Shown one piece after another: positions 36,618 to 46,640 of a DNA stretch of 64,000 nt (the stretch's first letter is position 1; every line of letters starts with the position of its first letter). The stretch comes from Pseudomonas sp. MRSN 12121. Its GTDB lineage: Bacteria; Pseudomonadota; Gammaproteobacteria; Pseudomonadales; Pseudomonadaceae. The notes under the pieces are model-generated. The model did no database searches. It saw only the letters and a program-made list of their open reading frames with translations, and was not told the DNA's origin. Made by a program: the position numbers and the translations under genes. The stretch is from the NCBI RefSeq assembly GCF_000931465.1, contig NZ_CP010892.1:3619388-3683387 (forward strand), in the 5' to 3' direction.

Positions 36618-39605
36618 TCAGAACTGCCAGTCGAGGCTCAGCCCCGCGCCGTGCTGTTTCTCGCGGCTGGCCAGCTGGCCGCTGTACTCCAGGCTCAGGC
36701 GCAGGTCGCGGCTCAGGGCCAGGCTGGCCTTGGCGCCGACCAGCGCCGAGTTGCGCGCCAGGGACGTGCTTTCGACGCTGAACGGCGTGCCACCCGCGGC
36801 GAACGCCAGGTGCTCTTCGGCCCGGGTGTTGCTCAGGTTGTGCTGCCAGCCCAGCGAGCCGGACAGGTCCAGGCGGGTCTGCGCGGACAGGTCCAGGCTC
36901 TTCGCCGCCCGCAGGCCGAGGGTGCCGAGCACGGCTTCGCGGCTGTCGCTGCCGGCTTGCAGCGCGGCGGCGTCGCCCTTCTCGCGGAAGCCGTCGCGGT
37001 GCAGGTGCACATAGGCCAGGTTGCCGAACGGCTCCAGCGCCAGCGCCGGCAGCGCCAGGCGATAGGCCGCCTCGCCGAACACCTGGCTGGTACGGGCGTC
37101 GACCTTGGCTTTCTGTGTACCGGCGACGTCGGCGAACTGCAGGTCGCGCTTGACGTCCGCGCGATGCCAGCTGTGGCTCGCCCCGGCACTCAGGCGCCAG
37201 GCGCCCAGTTCGTGGCCCAGGTAGGTGCCCAGGTGGTAGCTGTCGACCGAGGCCTTGGAGTGGGTGCCGCCGCCCATGCTCAGCGAGCTGTCGCTGTAGC
37301 CGGCGAATGCGCCCAGCCGCGTATCGTCGCTGAGCGCGCCGTCGGCGCCCAGCAGCAAGCCGCCGATCGAGCTGTTGTAGGCCTCGGTGTCGTGGTCGCC
37401 ATCGTTCTTGCCCCAGGCGCCCAGGACCTTGAGCCAGGCGTTGCCCTGGCCCTGGACCTGCGCGCCGGGCGCCTGCAGGCGTTCGCCGACCGCGTCGCGC
37501 AGGTAGCGGCTGTCATTGAGCAGCATCGAGCCGAGCGCCGGATAGATTTCCCCGGACAACTGCTGGAAGCCCTGGCGCGCCACCGCGGCGTCGGGCGAGC
37601 GCAGCAGGCTCTCGTACACCGGGTTGCCCGCGCCCAGGCGCTCGGCGGCCGCGGCCACGGCACGCTGGTTCGGGGTCTGGCCGACGCTGGCGAACGCGGT
37701 GTCGTTGCGCGCGATGCTCAGTTGCACGCCGCTGGCGGAGTAATCGAGGCTGCCGCCGAGGAACAGGTAGTTCGGCTCGACCGAGCCGAAGCGGCCTTCG
37801 ATGCCGTTGCCTGCCTGGAGAATCTGGTACTGGCGGCCGATCAGGCTCTGCGTCTGCTCGACACTGAGCAGCTGCGGGCTGTTTTCCAGGGCCAGGGTGA
37901 CTCCGGCGCCGTTAAGCGTGGCCTTGCCGGTGGCGACGAGGCGGTCGCTGCTGGTGGGCGACAGCTCCACCGCGTAGGTCGAGCCCGGCTGGAAAGTCAG
38001 GTCGCCCGCCACCTGCAGGGTGCCGATGGAGTTGCCCGGGGCCACGGTGGCGCCGCGGTTGGCGAGCAACCCGCCGACCTGCCCGGAGCCGCCGAGGGTG
38101 CCGCCGGCATTCACCGTGACGGTCGAGGCCAGCGAACCGTCGACCGTCAGCAGGCCGGCGTTGACCGTGGTCGCGCCGCGGTAGCTGTTGTGGCCACTGA
38201 GTACCAGCTGGCCGGCGCCGGACTTGATCAGGCTGCCCTCGTACACCCGCTGCGCCGCGGCGGCGTCGCGGGCCATGCCGACGGCGTAGTCGGTCTTGTC
38301 CTGCTGGCTGGCACCGGCGCCGAGGCCGTTTTCCCAGCCCCGGTCCTTCAGGGTCTGCTGCCAGGCGGCTCGCTCGGTGGCGTCCTCGCCCTGGCGTTGC
38401 AGCAGCGCCTGGTCGGAGATGTCGTTGCTCCACACGTCACGCTGCCCGGCGCCCAGGTTGGCATCGAAGGCCCCGAGCAATTGCCCGGGCCCACGCATTG
38501 CCCGTTCGAGGTCCGGCACGCCCCAGCCGACCAGGCTGTTCGGCGCCACGGTGGGCGAGCCGTCCAGCTGGGTGGCGGTGGTCAGCAAGACCTCCAGGGC
38601 CTGCTGGTTGTTCATGTACGGATAGCGCTCCATCACCAGGGCCAGCGCGCCGGTGGCATGGGGCGCGGCCATCGAGGTGCCGGACTTGGTGGCGTAGCCG
38701 CCGCCGGGCACGGTGCTGGAGATCAGCCGCCCGGGGCTCGCCACGCACCAGTACTTGGCTGCGCCGCACTGGTTGTAGCGCTGCTGGTTGTTGGCATCCA
38801 GGCCGGATACCGCCAGCCAGTGGCCTTCCAGGTCCGGCTGGAAATACGGCAGCGCCGCACGCACGCTGGCGTTGGCGTAGCCGCTGTTGCCGGCGCTGAA
38901 GACGTTGATCACACCCTGGCGCGACACGTCCGCGGCGGCGTCCAGCCAGGTGCCCTGGCCGTAGTGCTGGGCATAGGCGGCCTGCAGGCCGGCCAACGTC
39001 TGGTAGCTGACATCCGGCGGCTGGCTGCCCCAGCTGTTGTTGATCGCGCGCACCCCGGCGTCCGCCAGGGCCCCGTAGACCGCCTTGAAATAGCGCGGGT
39101 CCGGGGTCGGGCCGAAGAGGAAACTGTCGTTCTTGTTGGTGTTGCCGACGTAGACCTGGGCATTGAACGCCACGCCGTGCATGCCGATGCCATCGCGGGC
39201 CGCGCCCATGGTGCCGGTGACATGGGTGCCGTGGCTGTCGTTGTTGCCGTTGAGCACCCCGGAAACGCTGAACGGCGTGCCGTCGACATAGGTGCCCGTG
39301 GCGGTGACGGCATGGAAGCGCTCGGGCGAGGCCTCGGGATGGCTGGCGTCGAAACCGGAATCCAGGGCGCCGATCTTCACCCCGCTGCCGGTGATCCCGG
39401 CGGCATAGGCGGAACTGGCCCGCATGCGCTCCAGGCCCCAGTCCTGGTTGTATTCGGCCGACCGCCAGGAGGCCGGCGAACCCGGCTGCCCGGCCTCCTG
39501 GTACTGCGCCTGGACCAAGCCGGGCAGCGCCACGGGCAATACCGCGGAACACGCCAGCAACGAACGGCGACTCAGCGCCTTGAGCTGATGAAAGCATCTA
39601 TCCAT
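36618..39605 (-). CDS. prtA: Autotransporter subtilisin-like serine protease (PrtA)
   Basis: A 995-residue autotransporter paralogous to PrtB. Catalytic residues are Asp (IGALDSGFDASHP), His (SHGTHVTGTMG) and Ser (SGTSMAAPHATG). A VLSGHNSYRGATTVNAG passenger repeat precedes the C-terminal β-barrel, which ends LSLDWQF. The N-terminus is longer and more basic (MDRCFHQLKALSRRSLLA) than a standard signal. The two proteins are most alike in the barrel and least alike in the protease domain, suggesting different targets. It begins 76 bases after aprF. Confidence 0.88.
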   Translation of the reverse strand: MDRCFHQLKALSRRSLLACSAVLPVALPGLVQAQYQEAGQPGSPASWRSAEYNQDWGLERMRASSAYAAGITGSGVKIGALDSGFDASHPEASPERFHAVTATGTYVDGTPFSVSGVLNGNNDSHGTHVTGTMGAARDGIGMHGVAFNAQVYVGNTNKNDSFLFGPTPDPRYFKAVYGALADAGVRAINNSWGSQPPDVSYQTLAGLQAAYAQHYGQGTWLDAAADVSRQGVINVFSAGNSGYANASVRAALPYFQPDLEGHWLAVSGLDANNQQRYNQCGAAKYWCVASPGRLISSTVPGGGYATKSGTSMAAPHATGALALVMERYPYMNNQQALEVLLTTATQLDGSPTVAPNSLVGWGVPDLERAMRGPGQLLGAFDANLGAGQRDVWSNDISDQALLQRQGEDATERAAWQQTLKDRGWENGLGAGASQQDKTDYAVGMARDAAAAQRVYEGSLIKSGAGQLVLSGHNSYRGATTVNAGLLTVDGSLASTVTVNAGGTLGGSGQVGGLLANRGATVAPGNSIGTLQVAGDLTFQPGSTYAVELSPTSSDRLVATGKATLNGAGVTLALENSPQLLSVEQTQSLIGRQYQILQAGNGIEGRFGSVEPNYLFLGGSLDYSASGVQLSIARNDTAFASVGQTPNQRAVAAAAERLGAGNPVYESLLRSPDAAVARQGFQQLSGEIYPALGSMLLNDSRYLRDAVGERLQAPGAQVQGQGNAWLKVLGAWGKNDGDHDTEAYNSSIGGLLLGADGALSDDTRLGAFAGYSDSSLSMGGGTHSKASVDSYHLGTYLGHELGAWRLSAGASHSWHRADVKRDLQFADVAGTQKAKVDARTSQVFGEAAYRLALPALALEPFGNLAYVHLHRDGFREKGDAAALQAGSDSREAVLGTLGLRAAKSLDLSAQTRLDLSGSLGWQHNLSNTRAEEHLAFAAGGTPFSVESTSLARNSALVGAKASLALSRDLRLSLEYSGQLASREKQHGAGLSLDWQF

Positions 39606-39681
39606 GTAATGACTTCTCGTTTTTTGTTTTTGTCGAAAATGTCAGGCCAGGCCGTCCGCGGCCGCCTTGTTCATGAACCGT

Positions 39682-41040
39682 TCATGAGCCGGGCCTGAAG
39701 GCTTCATCGACCCGCGCCAGGTCGTCTTCGCGCAGGGTGCCCGCGTAGTAGTGCAACTTGGTCCAGGCCATCAGATAGTCGTAGCGGGCCTGCGCCAGGT
39801 CGCGCCGGGTGGTGTACAGCTGTTGCTCGGCGTTCAGCGCGTCGAGGTTGACCCGCTCGCCGCCGAGGATGCTCTGCTTGGTCGAGACCACCAGCGCCTC
39901 GGCCGAGGTCAAGGCCTTCTGATAGGCGCGCAGCTTGCTGACTCCGGACAGGCAGGCGCTGAACTGGCGCCGCAGCTCGATCAGGGTGCTGCGGGTCTGC
40001 GAGTCGAGCTCGTACTCGGCCTGCTCCATCATCCGGCTGGCCTGGCGGGTGGACGCCGAGACGCCGCCGCCGGCGTACAGCGGCATGCTGATTTCAATGC
40101 CGATGGTGTTGGTGTCGTAGCGCTGGTTGTAGGTGTTGCCGCTTTCCGACTCGACCCGGCGCGAAGTGGCATAGGCGCTGAGCCGCGGCAGGTGGCCGGC
40201 GCGGTTGCGCTCGATCTCGTAACGCGCCACTTCCACCGCCTGGCGCTGGGACGCCAGGTTCGGGTTATTGCTGATCGCAAGCTCATGCCAGGCGTCATAG
40301 TTGGCCGGCGACAGGGTGAACGACTCGAAACGCTCGCCCAGGGGCGCCAGGTCGCGGATGTCCACGGTCGGCTCGCCAATCAGCGCGCCCAGCTCGCGCA
40401 GCGCCGCATCCTGCTCGTCGCGGGCCTCGATCTCCTCGGCGGTGGCCAGCTCGTAGCGCGATTCGGCTTCGAGAATGTCGGTGCGGGTGCCCTCGCCCTG
40501 GCGAAACATGTGCTCGTTCTGCTGGAACTGCTGCTCGAAGGCCTTCTTCTTGGCCTGGGCGATGTCGATCTGGTCCTGGGCGAACAGCGCCTGGGTGTAA
40601 TAGGTCAGCACCCGCACCAGCAGCTCCTGGCTCTTGCCGCGGAAACTCTCGTCGGCGAACAGCGCCTGGGCCACGCCCTTGCGGTAGGAGGCATAGGCCT
40701 CGTAGTCGATCAGCGGCTGCTGCAGGGTGAAGGTCGAGCCGTAGCTGTCGTAGTTGCGGTCGTCATGGCTGGTGCCGCCGCGGCCGTCGGGCACCGTGGC
40801 CTTGGAGTTGTTGCGCCCCTTGTTGTAGTTGTAGTTGAGCTTGGGCAGCAGCCCGGCGCGGCCGATGATGCGGTTTTCCAGGCCCGCGTCGCGCGCCTTG
40901 ATCGCCCCGAGGAACACCGGGTCGTTACGCAGCGCCTGCTCGTAGACCTGGAACGGCCCCATGGCGGCGTGAACGCCGGTACAGCACAGCAAGGCGACGG
41001 TGGCTCCGAAGATGGAAAGCTGACTCATGCGACGGAACAT
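39682..41040 (-). CDS. aprF: Type I secretion outer-membrane channel AprF
   Basis: A 452-residue TolC-family protein. A signal peptide ends CTGVHAAMG; two repeated coiled-coil/strand halves follow, with characteristic LRNDPVFLGAIKARDAGLEN near the start and ALNAEQQLYTTRRDLAQARY near the end. It forms the outer-membrane duct for AprD/AprE and exports AprA and the RTX lipases. It starts two bases after the aprE stop, so it is cotranscribed and probably coupled. Confidence 0.9.
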   Translation of the reverse strand: MFRRMSQLSIFGATVALLCCTGVHAAMGPFQVYEQALRNDPVFLGAIKARDAGLENRIIGRAGLLPKLNYNYNKGRNNSKATVPDGRGGTSHDDRNYDSYGSTFTLQQPLIDYEAYASYRKGVAQALFADESFRGKSQELLVRVLTYYTQALFAQDQIDIAQAKKKAFEQQFQQNEHMFRQGEGTRTDILEAESRYELATAEEIEARDEQDAALRELGALIGEPTVDIRDLAPLGERFESFTLSPANYDAWHELAISNNPNLASQRQAVEVARYEIERNRAGHLPRLSAYATSRRVESESGNTYNQRYDTNTIGIEISMPLYAGGGVSASTRQASRMMEQAEYELDSQTRSTLIELRRQFSACLSGVSKLRAYQKALTSAEALVVSTKQSILGGERVNLDALNAEQQLYTTRRDLAQARYDYLMAWTKLHYYAGTLREDDLARVDEAFRPGS

Positions 41041-41042
41041 CC

Positions 41043-42377
41043 TTATTCCTCGGTCAATGCGGATCCCGCCCGGTCGAGCAGGGGTTTGAACAGGTAGTTG
41101 AGCAGCGAGCGCTCGCCGGTGCGGACGAACATTTCCGCCGGCATGCCGGGCTTGATCACCAGGCCGTTGAGTTTCTCCATGGCCTGGTCGCTGACGCTGC
41201 TGCGCAGCACGTAATACGGCATGCCGGTCTTCTCATCGACCATCTGGTCGGCGGAGATCAGGCTGACCTCGCCGGACACCCGCGGCGTGCGGCTCTGGTT
41301 GAAGGCAGTGAACAGAATGTCCACCGGCAGGTGGCTGCCGACCTTGTCGATCAGGTTCACCGGCAGGTGGCCTTCGACTTCCAGCCGCGTGTCCTGGGGC
41401 ACGATTTCCAGCAGGTTTTCCCCGGGACGGACCACCGCCCCTTCGGTGTGCACCCCGAGGTTGACCGCGATGCCGTCGGCCGGCGCGAGGATCTCGCTGT
41501 GCTGCAAGTCGAAACCGGCCGAGGTCAGCTGTTGCTCCAGGGTCAGGCTTTTCAGCTGGGCCTCGGCCAGTTGGCTGCGCACCTCTTTCTGGTACTCCTC
41601 GGCGTGCTGCTGCAACTTGAGCCGCGACTCGAGGATGCCCTGCTCCACCCGGCCGCTTTCGCCGGTGTTCTGCGCCTGTTCCTGCTGCACCTGGGACAGC
41701 TGGCGCTGGTACTCCATCAGGCGGTTGCGCGGGATATAGCCGTTGTCCGCCAGCGGTTGCAGGTTGGCCAGTTGCTGGCGCAGTGACTCGGCCTGGTTGT
41801 TGAGGTCGGTGCGCGCGCGGCGCATCCCGGCCAGTTGCGCGGTGGCGCCGTCGATGCTGGCGCGGATCGCCGCCTGTTCCCGGGCGAAGGCTTCGCGCCG
41901 GCTGCTGAACAACTGCCGCTGGCCTTCCAGCACCAGGGCCAGGGCCGGGTCGGGGTTGGCGCTCAGGGCCGGCGGGAAATCCACCTGCCTGAGGTTGTCG
42001 CGCTCGCTCTGCCAGCGCGCCAGGCTGGCCCAGGCCATGCGGTACTGCGCCTGCAGCGACTGCACATCGGCCTCGACCTGGGTCTGGTCGAGGCGGAACA
42101 GCGGCTGGCCCTGCTTCACCGCCTCGCCCTCGCGGACCAGGATCCGGCTGACCACCCCGCCGCTCATCGATTGCACGGCCTTGCGCTTGCCCGAGACCAC
42201 CACCGTGCCCTGCACCGGGATGCCCTGGTCCAGCGGCGCCAGGGCCGCCCAGGTAAAGAAGCTGCCGGCGCCGACCAGCGCCAGTACCCAGCCCATGCGC
42301 GCAAAAAACCGCGCATCGCGCTCGGGACGCTCCGGCGCATAACCTTGTTCGATCATCATTTGGCTGTCCTTGCTCAT
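41043..42377 (-). CDS. aprE: Type I secretion membrane-fusion protein AprE
   Basis: A 444-residue HlyD-family adaptor. One N-terminal membrane segment (FARMGWVLALVGAGSFFTWA) is followed by a biotinyl-lipoyl-like domain (VQGTVVVSGKRKAVQSMSGG), a long coiled coil and a C-terminal β-barrel (VIKPGMPAEMFVRTGERSLL). Its start overlaps the aprD stop as ATGA. It links the AprD ATPase to the AprF channel. Confidence 0.9.
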   Translation of the reverse strand: MSKDSQMMIEQGYAPERPERDARFFARMGWVLALVGAGSFFTWAALAPLDQGIPVQGTVVVSGKRKAVQSMSGGVVSRILVREGEAVKQGQPLFRLDQTQVEADVQSLQAQYRMAWASLARWQSERDNLRQVDFPPALSANPDPALALVLEGQRQLFSSRREAFAREQAAIRASIDGATAQLAGMRRARTDLNNQAESLRQQLANLQPLADNGYIPRNRLMEYQRQLSQVQQEQAQNTGESGRVEQGILESRLKLQQHAEEYQKEVRSQLAEAQLKSLTLEQQLTSAGFDLQHSEILAPADGIAVNLGVHTEGAVVRPGENLLEIVPQDTRLEVEGHLPVNLIDKVGSHLPVDILFTAFNQSRTPRVSGEVSLISADQMVDEKTGMPYYVLRSSVSDQAMEKLNGLVIKPGMPAEMFVRTGERSLLNYLFKPLLDRAGSALTEE

Positions 42378-44167
42378 GCGCCTGGATTCCGTGTCGGGGC
42401 CTGGTATTGGCGGCTCATGCTCAAGCCGGCCGGGGCCGACGGTTTGTCCCGCGACGGTTCCTGGACCGACGCCTGGGCTTGTGCCTGGGCACCACCGGAC
42501 AGCGCCCGGAGCACTTCCTGGCTCGGGCCGAAGGCCTGCAGGCGCCCTTCGTTGAGCACCAGCAGCTTGTCGGCCTGGGCCAGCGCGGAAGAACGGTGGG
42601 TCACCAGGATCACGCTGGTGCCCTGGGCCTTCATCTGCGCGATGGCCGACGCCAGGGCGCTCTCGCCCACGGTATCGAGGTTGGAGTTCGGTTCGTCGAG
42701 CACCACCAGCCTTGGCTGGCCGTACAGCGCCCGGGCCAGGGCCACGCGCTGCTTCTGCCCGCCGGACAGGCCGCTGCCATCGTCGCCCAGCTGGGTGTCG
42801 TAGCCCTGAGGCAAGCGCAGGATCAGTTCGTGCACGCCGGCCTGTTGCGCGGCCTGCACCACCTGTTGCGGGTCCGTGTCCTGAAAGCGCGCGATGTTCT
42901 CGGCGATGCTGCCGGAAAACAGCTCGATGTCCTGGGGCAGGTAGCCGATGTGGGGGCCCAGTTCATTGCGGTTCCAGCGATGGATATCGGCGCCGTCCAG
43001 GCGCACCGTGCCCGCCAGGGTCGGCCATACCCCCACCAGGACCCGGGCCAGGGTCGACTTGCCGGAGCCGGAGGCGCCGAGCACGCCCAGCACCTCCCCC
43101 GCCCCGAGGTTGAAGCTGACCTGCTGCAAGGTCGCCAGGCGCTTGCCCGGCGGGCCGGCGCTGACCTGCTCGAAACTCACCTGGCCCTTGGGCGCGGGCA
43201 GCGACATCGCCGTGTCGCTCGGCGGGAAGGCCTGCAACAGCGAGTCCAGGCGCTGGTAGGCGAGCTTGGCGGAACTCCACTGCTTCCACACCGCGATCAA
43301 CTGGTCGATCGGGCTCAGCACCCGGCCCATCAGGATCGATCCGGCGATCATCATGCCGGCGGTCATGTCGCCCTTGATCACCAGCAAGGCCCCCAGGCCC
43401 AGCACCAGCGATTGCAGGCACAGGCGCAGGGTCTTGCTCAGCGAACTGATGACCGCGCCGGTGTCGCTGGCCTGGTTCTGCAGGCTGAGAAAGCGCGAGT
43501 GCACGTCGAACCAGCGCTTGCGCAGCGCGCCGAGCATGCCCATGGCCTGGATGGTTTCGGCATTGTGCAGGTGGCTGGTGGCCAGTTGCGTGGACTTCTG
43601 CGAGTAGCCGCTGGCTTCGCCCAGGGGCTTCTTGGTCATGACTTCGTTGAGGTACGCCAGGGCGATCAGCAGGACCGCGCCCACCGTGGCGAATACCCCC
43701 AGCCAGGTGTTGAACAGAAAGATCACGAACAGGTAGATGGGAAACCACGGCGCGTCGAAGAAGGCGAACAGCGCAGGTCCGGTGACGAACTGGCGGATGT
43801 GGGTCAGGTCGCCCAGGGATTGCCCGGCATGCCCTTCGCCGCGGAACAGGTTGCGCTCGAACGCGGCCTGGTAGACCCGCAGGTTGAAACGACGCTCCAG
43901 CTGGCTGCCGATGCGGATGACGATGAAGCTGCGCACCACCTCCAGCAAGCCGATGAACGCGAAGAAGCCGACCACCATCAGCGACAGCATCGCCAGGGTG
44001 GTTTCGTTCTGCGAGGAAAGGACCCGGTCGTAGACCTGGAGCATGTAGATCGAGGGGACCAGCATCAGCACATTGATCAGTGCGGTGAAACAACCGACGC
44101 TGATCAGGATGCCTTTGTAATCGCCCAGTGCCTTGAACAACGGTGCAGTGGTCTTCGCCATCTTCAT
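42374..44167 (-). CDS. aprD: Type I secretion ABC transporter AprD
   Basis: A 597-residue ABC exporter with six membrane segments and a C-terminal ATPase. Walker A is GASGSGKSTLA, the signature is LSGGQKQR, Walker B is LVVLDEPNSNLD, and the switch His is in ILVTHRSSAL. It lacks an N-terminal C39 peptidase, as expected for an exporter of proteins with C-terminal signals. The start at 44167 has AGGAAAGACCA before it. It is separated from inh by ~240 AT-rich bases that could hold an extra promoter. Substrates are AprA, PueA and PueB. Confidence 0.9.
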   Translation of the reverse strand: MKMAKTTAPLFKALGDYKGILISVGCFTALINVLMLVPSIYMLQVYDRVLSSQNETTLAMLSLMVVGFFAFIGLLEVVRSFIVIRIGSQLERRFNLRVYQAAFERNLFRGEGHAGQSLGDLTHIRQFVTGPALFAFFDAPWFPIYLFVIFLFNTWLGVFATVGAVLLIALAYLNEVMTKKPLGEASGYSQKSTQLATSHLHNAETIQAMGMLGALRKRWFDVHSRFLSLQNQASDTGAVISSLSKTLRLCLQSLVLGLGALLVIKGDMTAGMMIAGSILMGRVLSPIDQLIAVWKQWSSAKLAYQRLDSLLQAFPPSDTAMSLPAPKGQVSFEQVSAGPPGKRLATLQQVSFNLGAGEVLGVLGASGSGKSTLARVLVGVWPTLAGTVRLDGADIHRWNRNELGPHIGYLPQDIELFSGSIAENIARFQDTDPQQVVQAAQQAGVHELILRLPQGYDTQLGDDGSGLSGGQKQRVALARALYGQPRLVVLDEPNSNLDTVGESALASAIAQMKAQGTSVILVTHRSSALAQADKLLVLNEGRLQAFGPSQEVLRALSGGAQAQAQASVQEPSRDKPSAPAGLSMSRQYQAPTRNPGA

Positions 44168-44405
44168 TGGTCTTTCCTGAGCTGTATATCCCGTGCCACG
44201 GGCACAGGACAAATAAACCGCCCGTACTTGAGTCGGGACATTATTGGATTATTGAGGCGTACAGGCGAAAGAACTCTACCGCCAGACGATACGGAGTTCT
44301 AGTTATTTAGTTCTTTACATCAAACATAAAGACATAGCGTATATGGCCCTGCCTTATACGCTTATCCATACAGATACATTCAAAGATGCATACAGCCGCG
44401 ACTTT

Positions 44406-44789
44406 TCAGGGGGTGCGCTGCAATATAACTTTTGCCCCCGATTTCAAAGTGCCTTCATATAAGCCGTCTTTCTGGCGACTTAGAAAGATGATCTTCGAGC
44501 CCTCTTTGCCGGTCACGGCAATTCCGTCCGGCTCGGGAAACCAGCCAATGGCCGGATCGCCCAGCCAGCCGGAAAGACACTCCGCGCCCGCGCCCAGGGT
44601 GCCGTTGCGCTCCAGGTCCAGGACGCACTGGCTGGCCGGTTGCGCCGGCTGCGACAGGTGCCAGTGTCCGGCCAGTTCCGCCGGGTCCGCCAATCTCAGG
44701 CTGCTTGCCATGCTTGTTTCTCCAGAAAACATCATCAACGTCGCGATCAGGTACGCGCCGGCCTTCGCGATAAAGGCAGTTCGAATCAT
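44406..44789 (-). CDS. inh: Alkaline protease inhibitor (Inh/AprI)
   Basis: A 127-residue periplasmic inhibitor of the serralysin AprA. A signal peptide precedes SSLRLADPAELAGHWHLSQP, the expected mature N-terminus whose first residues enter the protease active site. One disulfide is likely (CVLDLE... AECLSGW). It protects the cell from protease that escapes export. It lies between aprA and aprD as in other Pseudomonas apr operons. Confidence 0.88.
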   Translation of the reverse strand: MIRTAFIAKAGAYLIATLMMFSGETSMASSLRLADPAELAGHWHLSQPAQPASQCVLDLERNGTLGAGAECLSGWLGDPAIGWFPEPDGIAVTGKEGSKIIFLSRQKDGLYEGTLKSGAKVILQRTP

Positions 44790-44839
44790 AGGGGGTCGCT
44801 CCGGGCAACGCTTCAGGCATGCGCCTGTCGATACAGGTC

Positions 44840-44867
44840 GGAGGACGCCGCCGGGGCGCCGTCCTCC
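44840..44867. promoter_or_regulatory. Hairpin in the aprA-inh intergenic region
   Basis: GGAGGAC and GTCCTCC are perfect 7-bp arms around a GC-rich interior (CGGCGCCCCGGCGGC on the minus strand). No T-run follows in the minus direction. It could protect the aprA mRNA 3' end or reduce read-through into inh, giving excess protease over inhibitor. Confidence 0.45.
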
Positions 44868-44896
44868 TTCCTTTGCTTCACGGCTATCTTACGGGA

Positions 44897-46345
44897 TCAG
44901 GCGACGATGTCAGTGACTGCCGCCTGGCCGACGGTGGTGACCAGGAAGTCGGCCACGCCATGCCCGGAGAAGTCCACCGAGAGGGTGCTGTTGCCGCCCG
45001 AGGTGCTGAGGATCGCATCGCCGGCGCTACCGGTGAACGCGTTGACGAAGTGCAGCCCCGCGCCCTTGGTGATGCCGGTCAGGTCGATCTTGTCCAGGCC
45101 GCTGGCGAAGTCCAGGATCTGGTCGGCCGCACCGGGCGTGGAGTCCGAGCTGGCGCCGAAGACGAAGATGTCGGCACCCGCGCCGCCCCACAGCTTGTCC
45201 GCCCCGCCACCGCCGTAGAGGATGTCGTTGCCGGCACCGCCCTTGAGCTCGTTGGCCACGTTGTTGCCGATCAGCAGGTCGTTGCCCGAGCCGCCGATGG
45301 CGTTTTCCACGGTCACGCCCTTGGCGATGGAAACGTTGCCTACCAGGCCACCAACGTCGGAGAACGAGGTCTCATTGAGGTTGATCTTCTGGTTCTGGGT
45401 GAAGCCGGAGAAGTCCAGGGTATCCTTGCCGCCCGCATCCCAGACCGAGAACACCAGCTTGTCCGCCGACGAGGTCGCGCTGAGGAAATCGCGGCCGGTG
45501 TTGGAGTTGAAGCCGTAGGTGGTGTCGCCGGTACGGGTGCTGGTGTTGGCGCCGTAGAGCTTCTGGATCGCGGCGATGTCGTCGATCAGCGGGCCCGAGG
45601 CATAGGCTTCGACGCCGGCCTTGCTGAAGTTCTGCTTGGTGTTGCTTTCACTCCAGTAGCTCATGACGCTGTAGCCGCGCGTGTCCTGTCCATAGGTCGC
45701 GTCGTTGTAGGTCGGATTGCCGTTCCCGGCGTTGTAGTCGCCAGGGTGGGCCAGGCCCAGGGTGTGGCCGATCTCGTGGGTCAGCGTCTGCCGGCCGTAG
45801 TTGTTGAGGTCGGGGTTCTTGTTGGCGGTGTAGCTGCTGTTGATCAGGTACCAGGAAGTACCGTCGTAGCCCGCGCCGGTGCCTGGCAGGTAGGCGAAGG
45901 CCGCCGCGCCGTCCTGGCCACCGCTGTAGTTGCCGAAGGTCATGTGGCCGTCACCGCCGGAAGCCTTTTCGGTGAAGGTGACATTGGCCACGTCGGCCCA
46001 GGACTGCATGGACAGCGCGGCTTGTGCCTTCTGCTGCGCACTGAACTGGCTGAACCCGGAGATGCCGTGTTTGTACAGGGTGCTCGAGGACGCCGAGGTC
46101 AGGAAGGTATAGGTCAGATCGATCTTGCCGTTGCCGTTGAGATCCTGGTAGGCGGCACCGTCGCGCAGCAGCTGGGTGGCTGCCTGATCGACTGTGTAGG
46201 AGGGCTTGCCATTGACCGTCAGATTGCCACCACGGTCATACTGATGGCTGAAGCTATTGATCTGGTTATACGCAGAACTTGCTGCGGCCAATGGCACGAG
46301 CTCTTGTTCGGCGGTCACAATAGCTTTCGCTTTAACTTTCGACAT
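44897..46345 (-). CDS. aprA: Extracellular alkaline metalloprotease AprA (serralysin)
   Basis: A 482-residue secreted zinc protease of the serralysin family. The active site is [13 protein letters not shown] (HExxHxxGxxH) with the Met-turn [11 protein letters not shown] repeats ([32 protein letters not shown]) bind calcium and the C-terminus ends DIVA, the hydrophobic type I export signal. The N-terminal ~15 residues ([16 protein letters not shown]) look like the short propeptide. I chose the ATG at 46345, which has AAGGAAG at proper spacing, over a GTG at 46351. It is exported by AprDEF downstream and held in check by Inh. Translation is probably under RsmA/RsmE control. Confidence 0.92.
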   Translation of the reverse strand: MSKVKAKAIVTAEQELVPLAAASSAYNQINSFSHQYDRGGNLTVNGKPSYTVDQAATQLLRDGAAYQDLNGNGKIDLTYTFLTSASSSTLYKHGISGFSQFSAQQKAQAALSMQSWADVANVTFTEKASGGDGHMTFGNYSGGQDGAAAFAYLPGTGAGYDGTSWYLINSSYTANKNPDLNNYGRQTLTHEIGHTLGLAHPGDYNAGNGNPTYNDATYGQDTRGYSVMSYWSESNTKQNFSKAGVEAYASGPLIDDIAAIQKLYGANTSTRTGDTTYGFNSNTGRDFLSATSSADKLVFSVWDAGGKDTLDFSGFTQNQKINLNETSFSDVGGLVGNVSIAKGVTVENAIGGSGNDLLIGNNVANELKGGAGNDILYGGGGADKLWGGAGADIFVFGASSDSTPGAADQILDFASGLDKIDLTGITKGAGLHFVNAFTGSAGDAILSTSGGNSTLSVDFSGHGVADFLVTTVGQAAVTDIVA

Positions 46346-46351
46346 AAACAC

Positions 46352-46361
46352 ACTTCCTTGT
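46352..46361 (-). promoter_or_regulatory. RsmA/RsmE binding site overlapping the aprA ribosome binding site
   Basis: The minus strand reads ACAAGGAAGT, a full match to the CsrA/RsmA consensus A/UCANGGANGU/A, and includes the AAGGAAG that serves as the aprA ribosome binding site. Repression of exoprotease translation by Rsm proteins, relieved by Gac-controlled small RNAs, is established in biocontrol pseudomonads. The site here is read from sequence; its function is inferred. Confidence 0.7.
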
Positions 46362-46640
46362 AATCAATGGAACAGTTTTTGTCCGATAGCGACGGTCCCT
46401 GGCGAGAGCGTCCTATCACTCGCCCCATTTGGGCGTAAGCAAGCTGACACAATTCGAAATCGGGCGTCCACTACTTTTTGACGCCTGATTTCTACTGTTC
46501 CTGCAAACTCCCGAAAACAATGACTGACAAGTCGAAATATTCTTTAAGCCTCAACCCCCAGCGATAATTGTCCGACAATCTAGAATTTAATTATTAAATA
46601 ACCCTAAACATTGTTTTGCCGACTGTGTCGCAGTTTAAGT

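Noticed and set aside
31525..39698. Long plus-strand frames opposite pueB, prtB and prtA
   Set aside because: Shadows of high-GC genes; composition is Ala/Gly/Arg/Val-rich with no domain, and the minus strand has complete enzymes.
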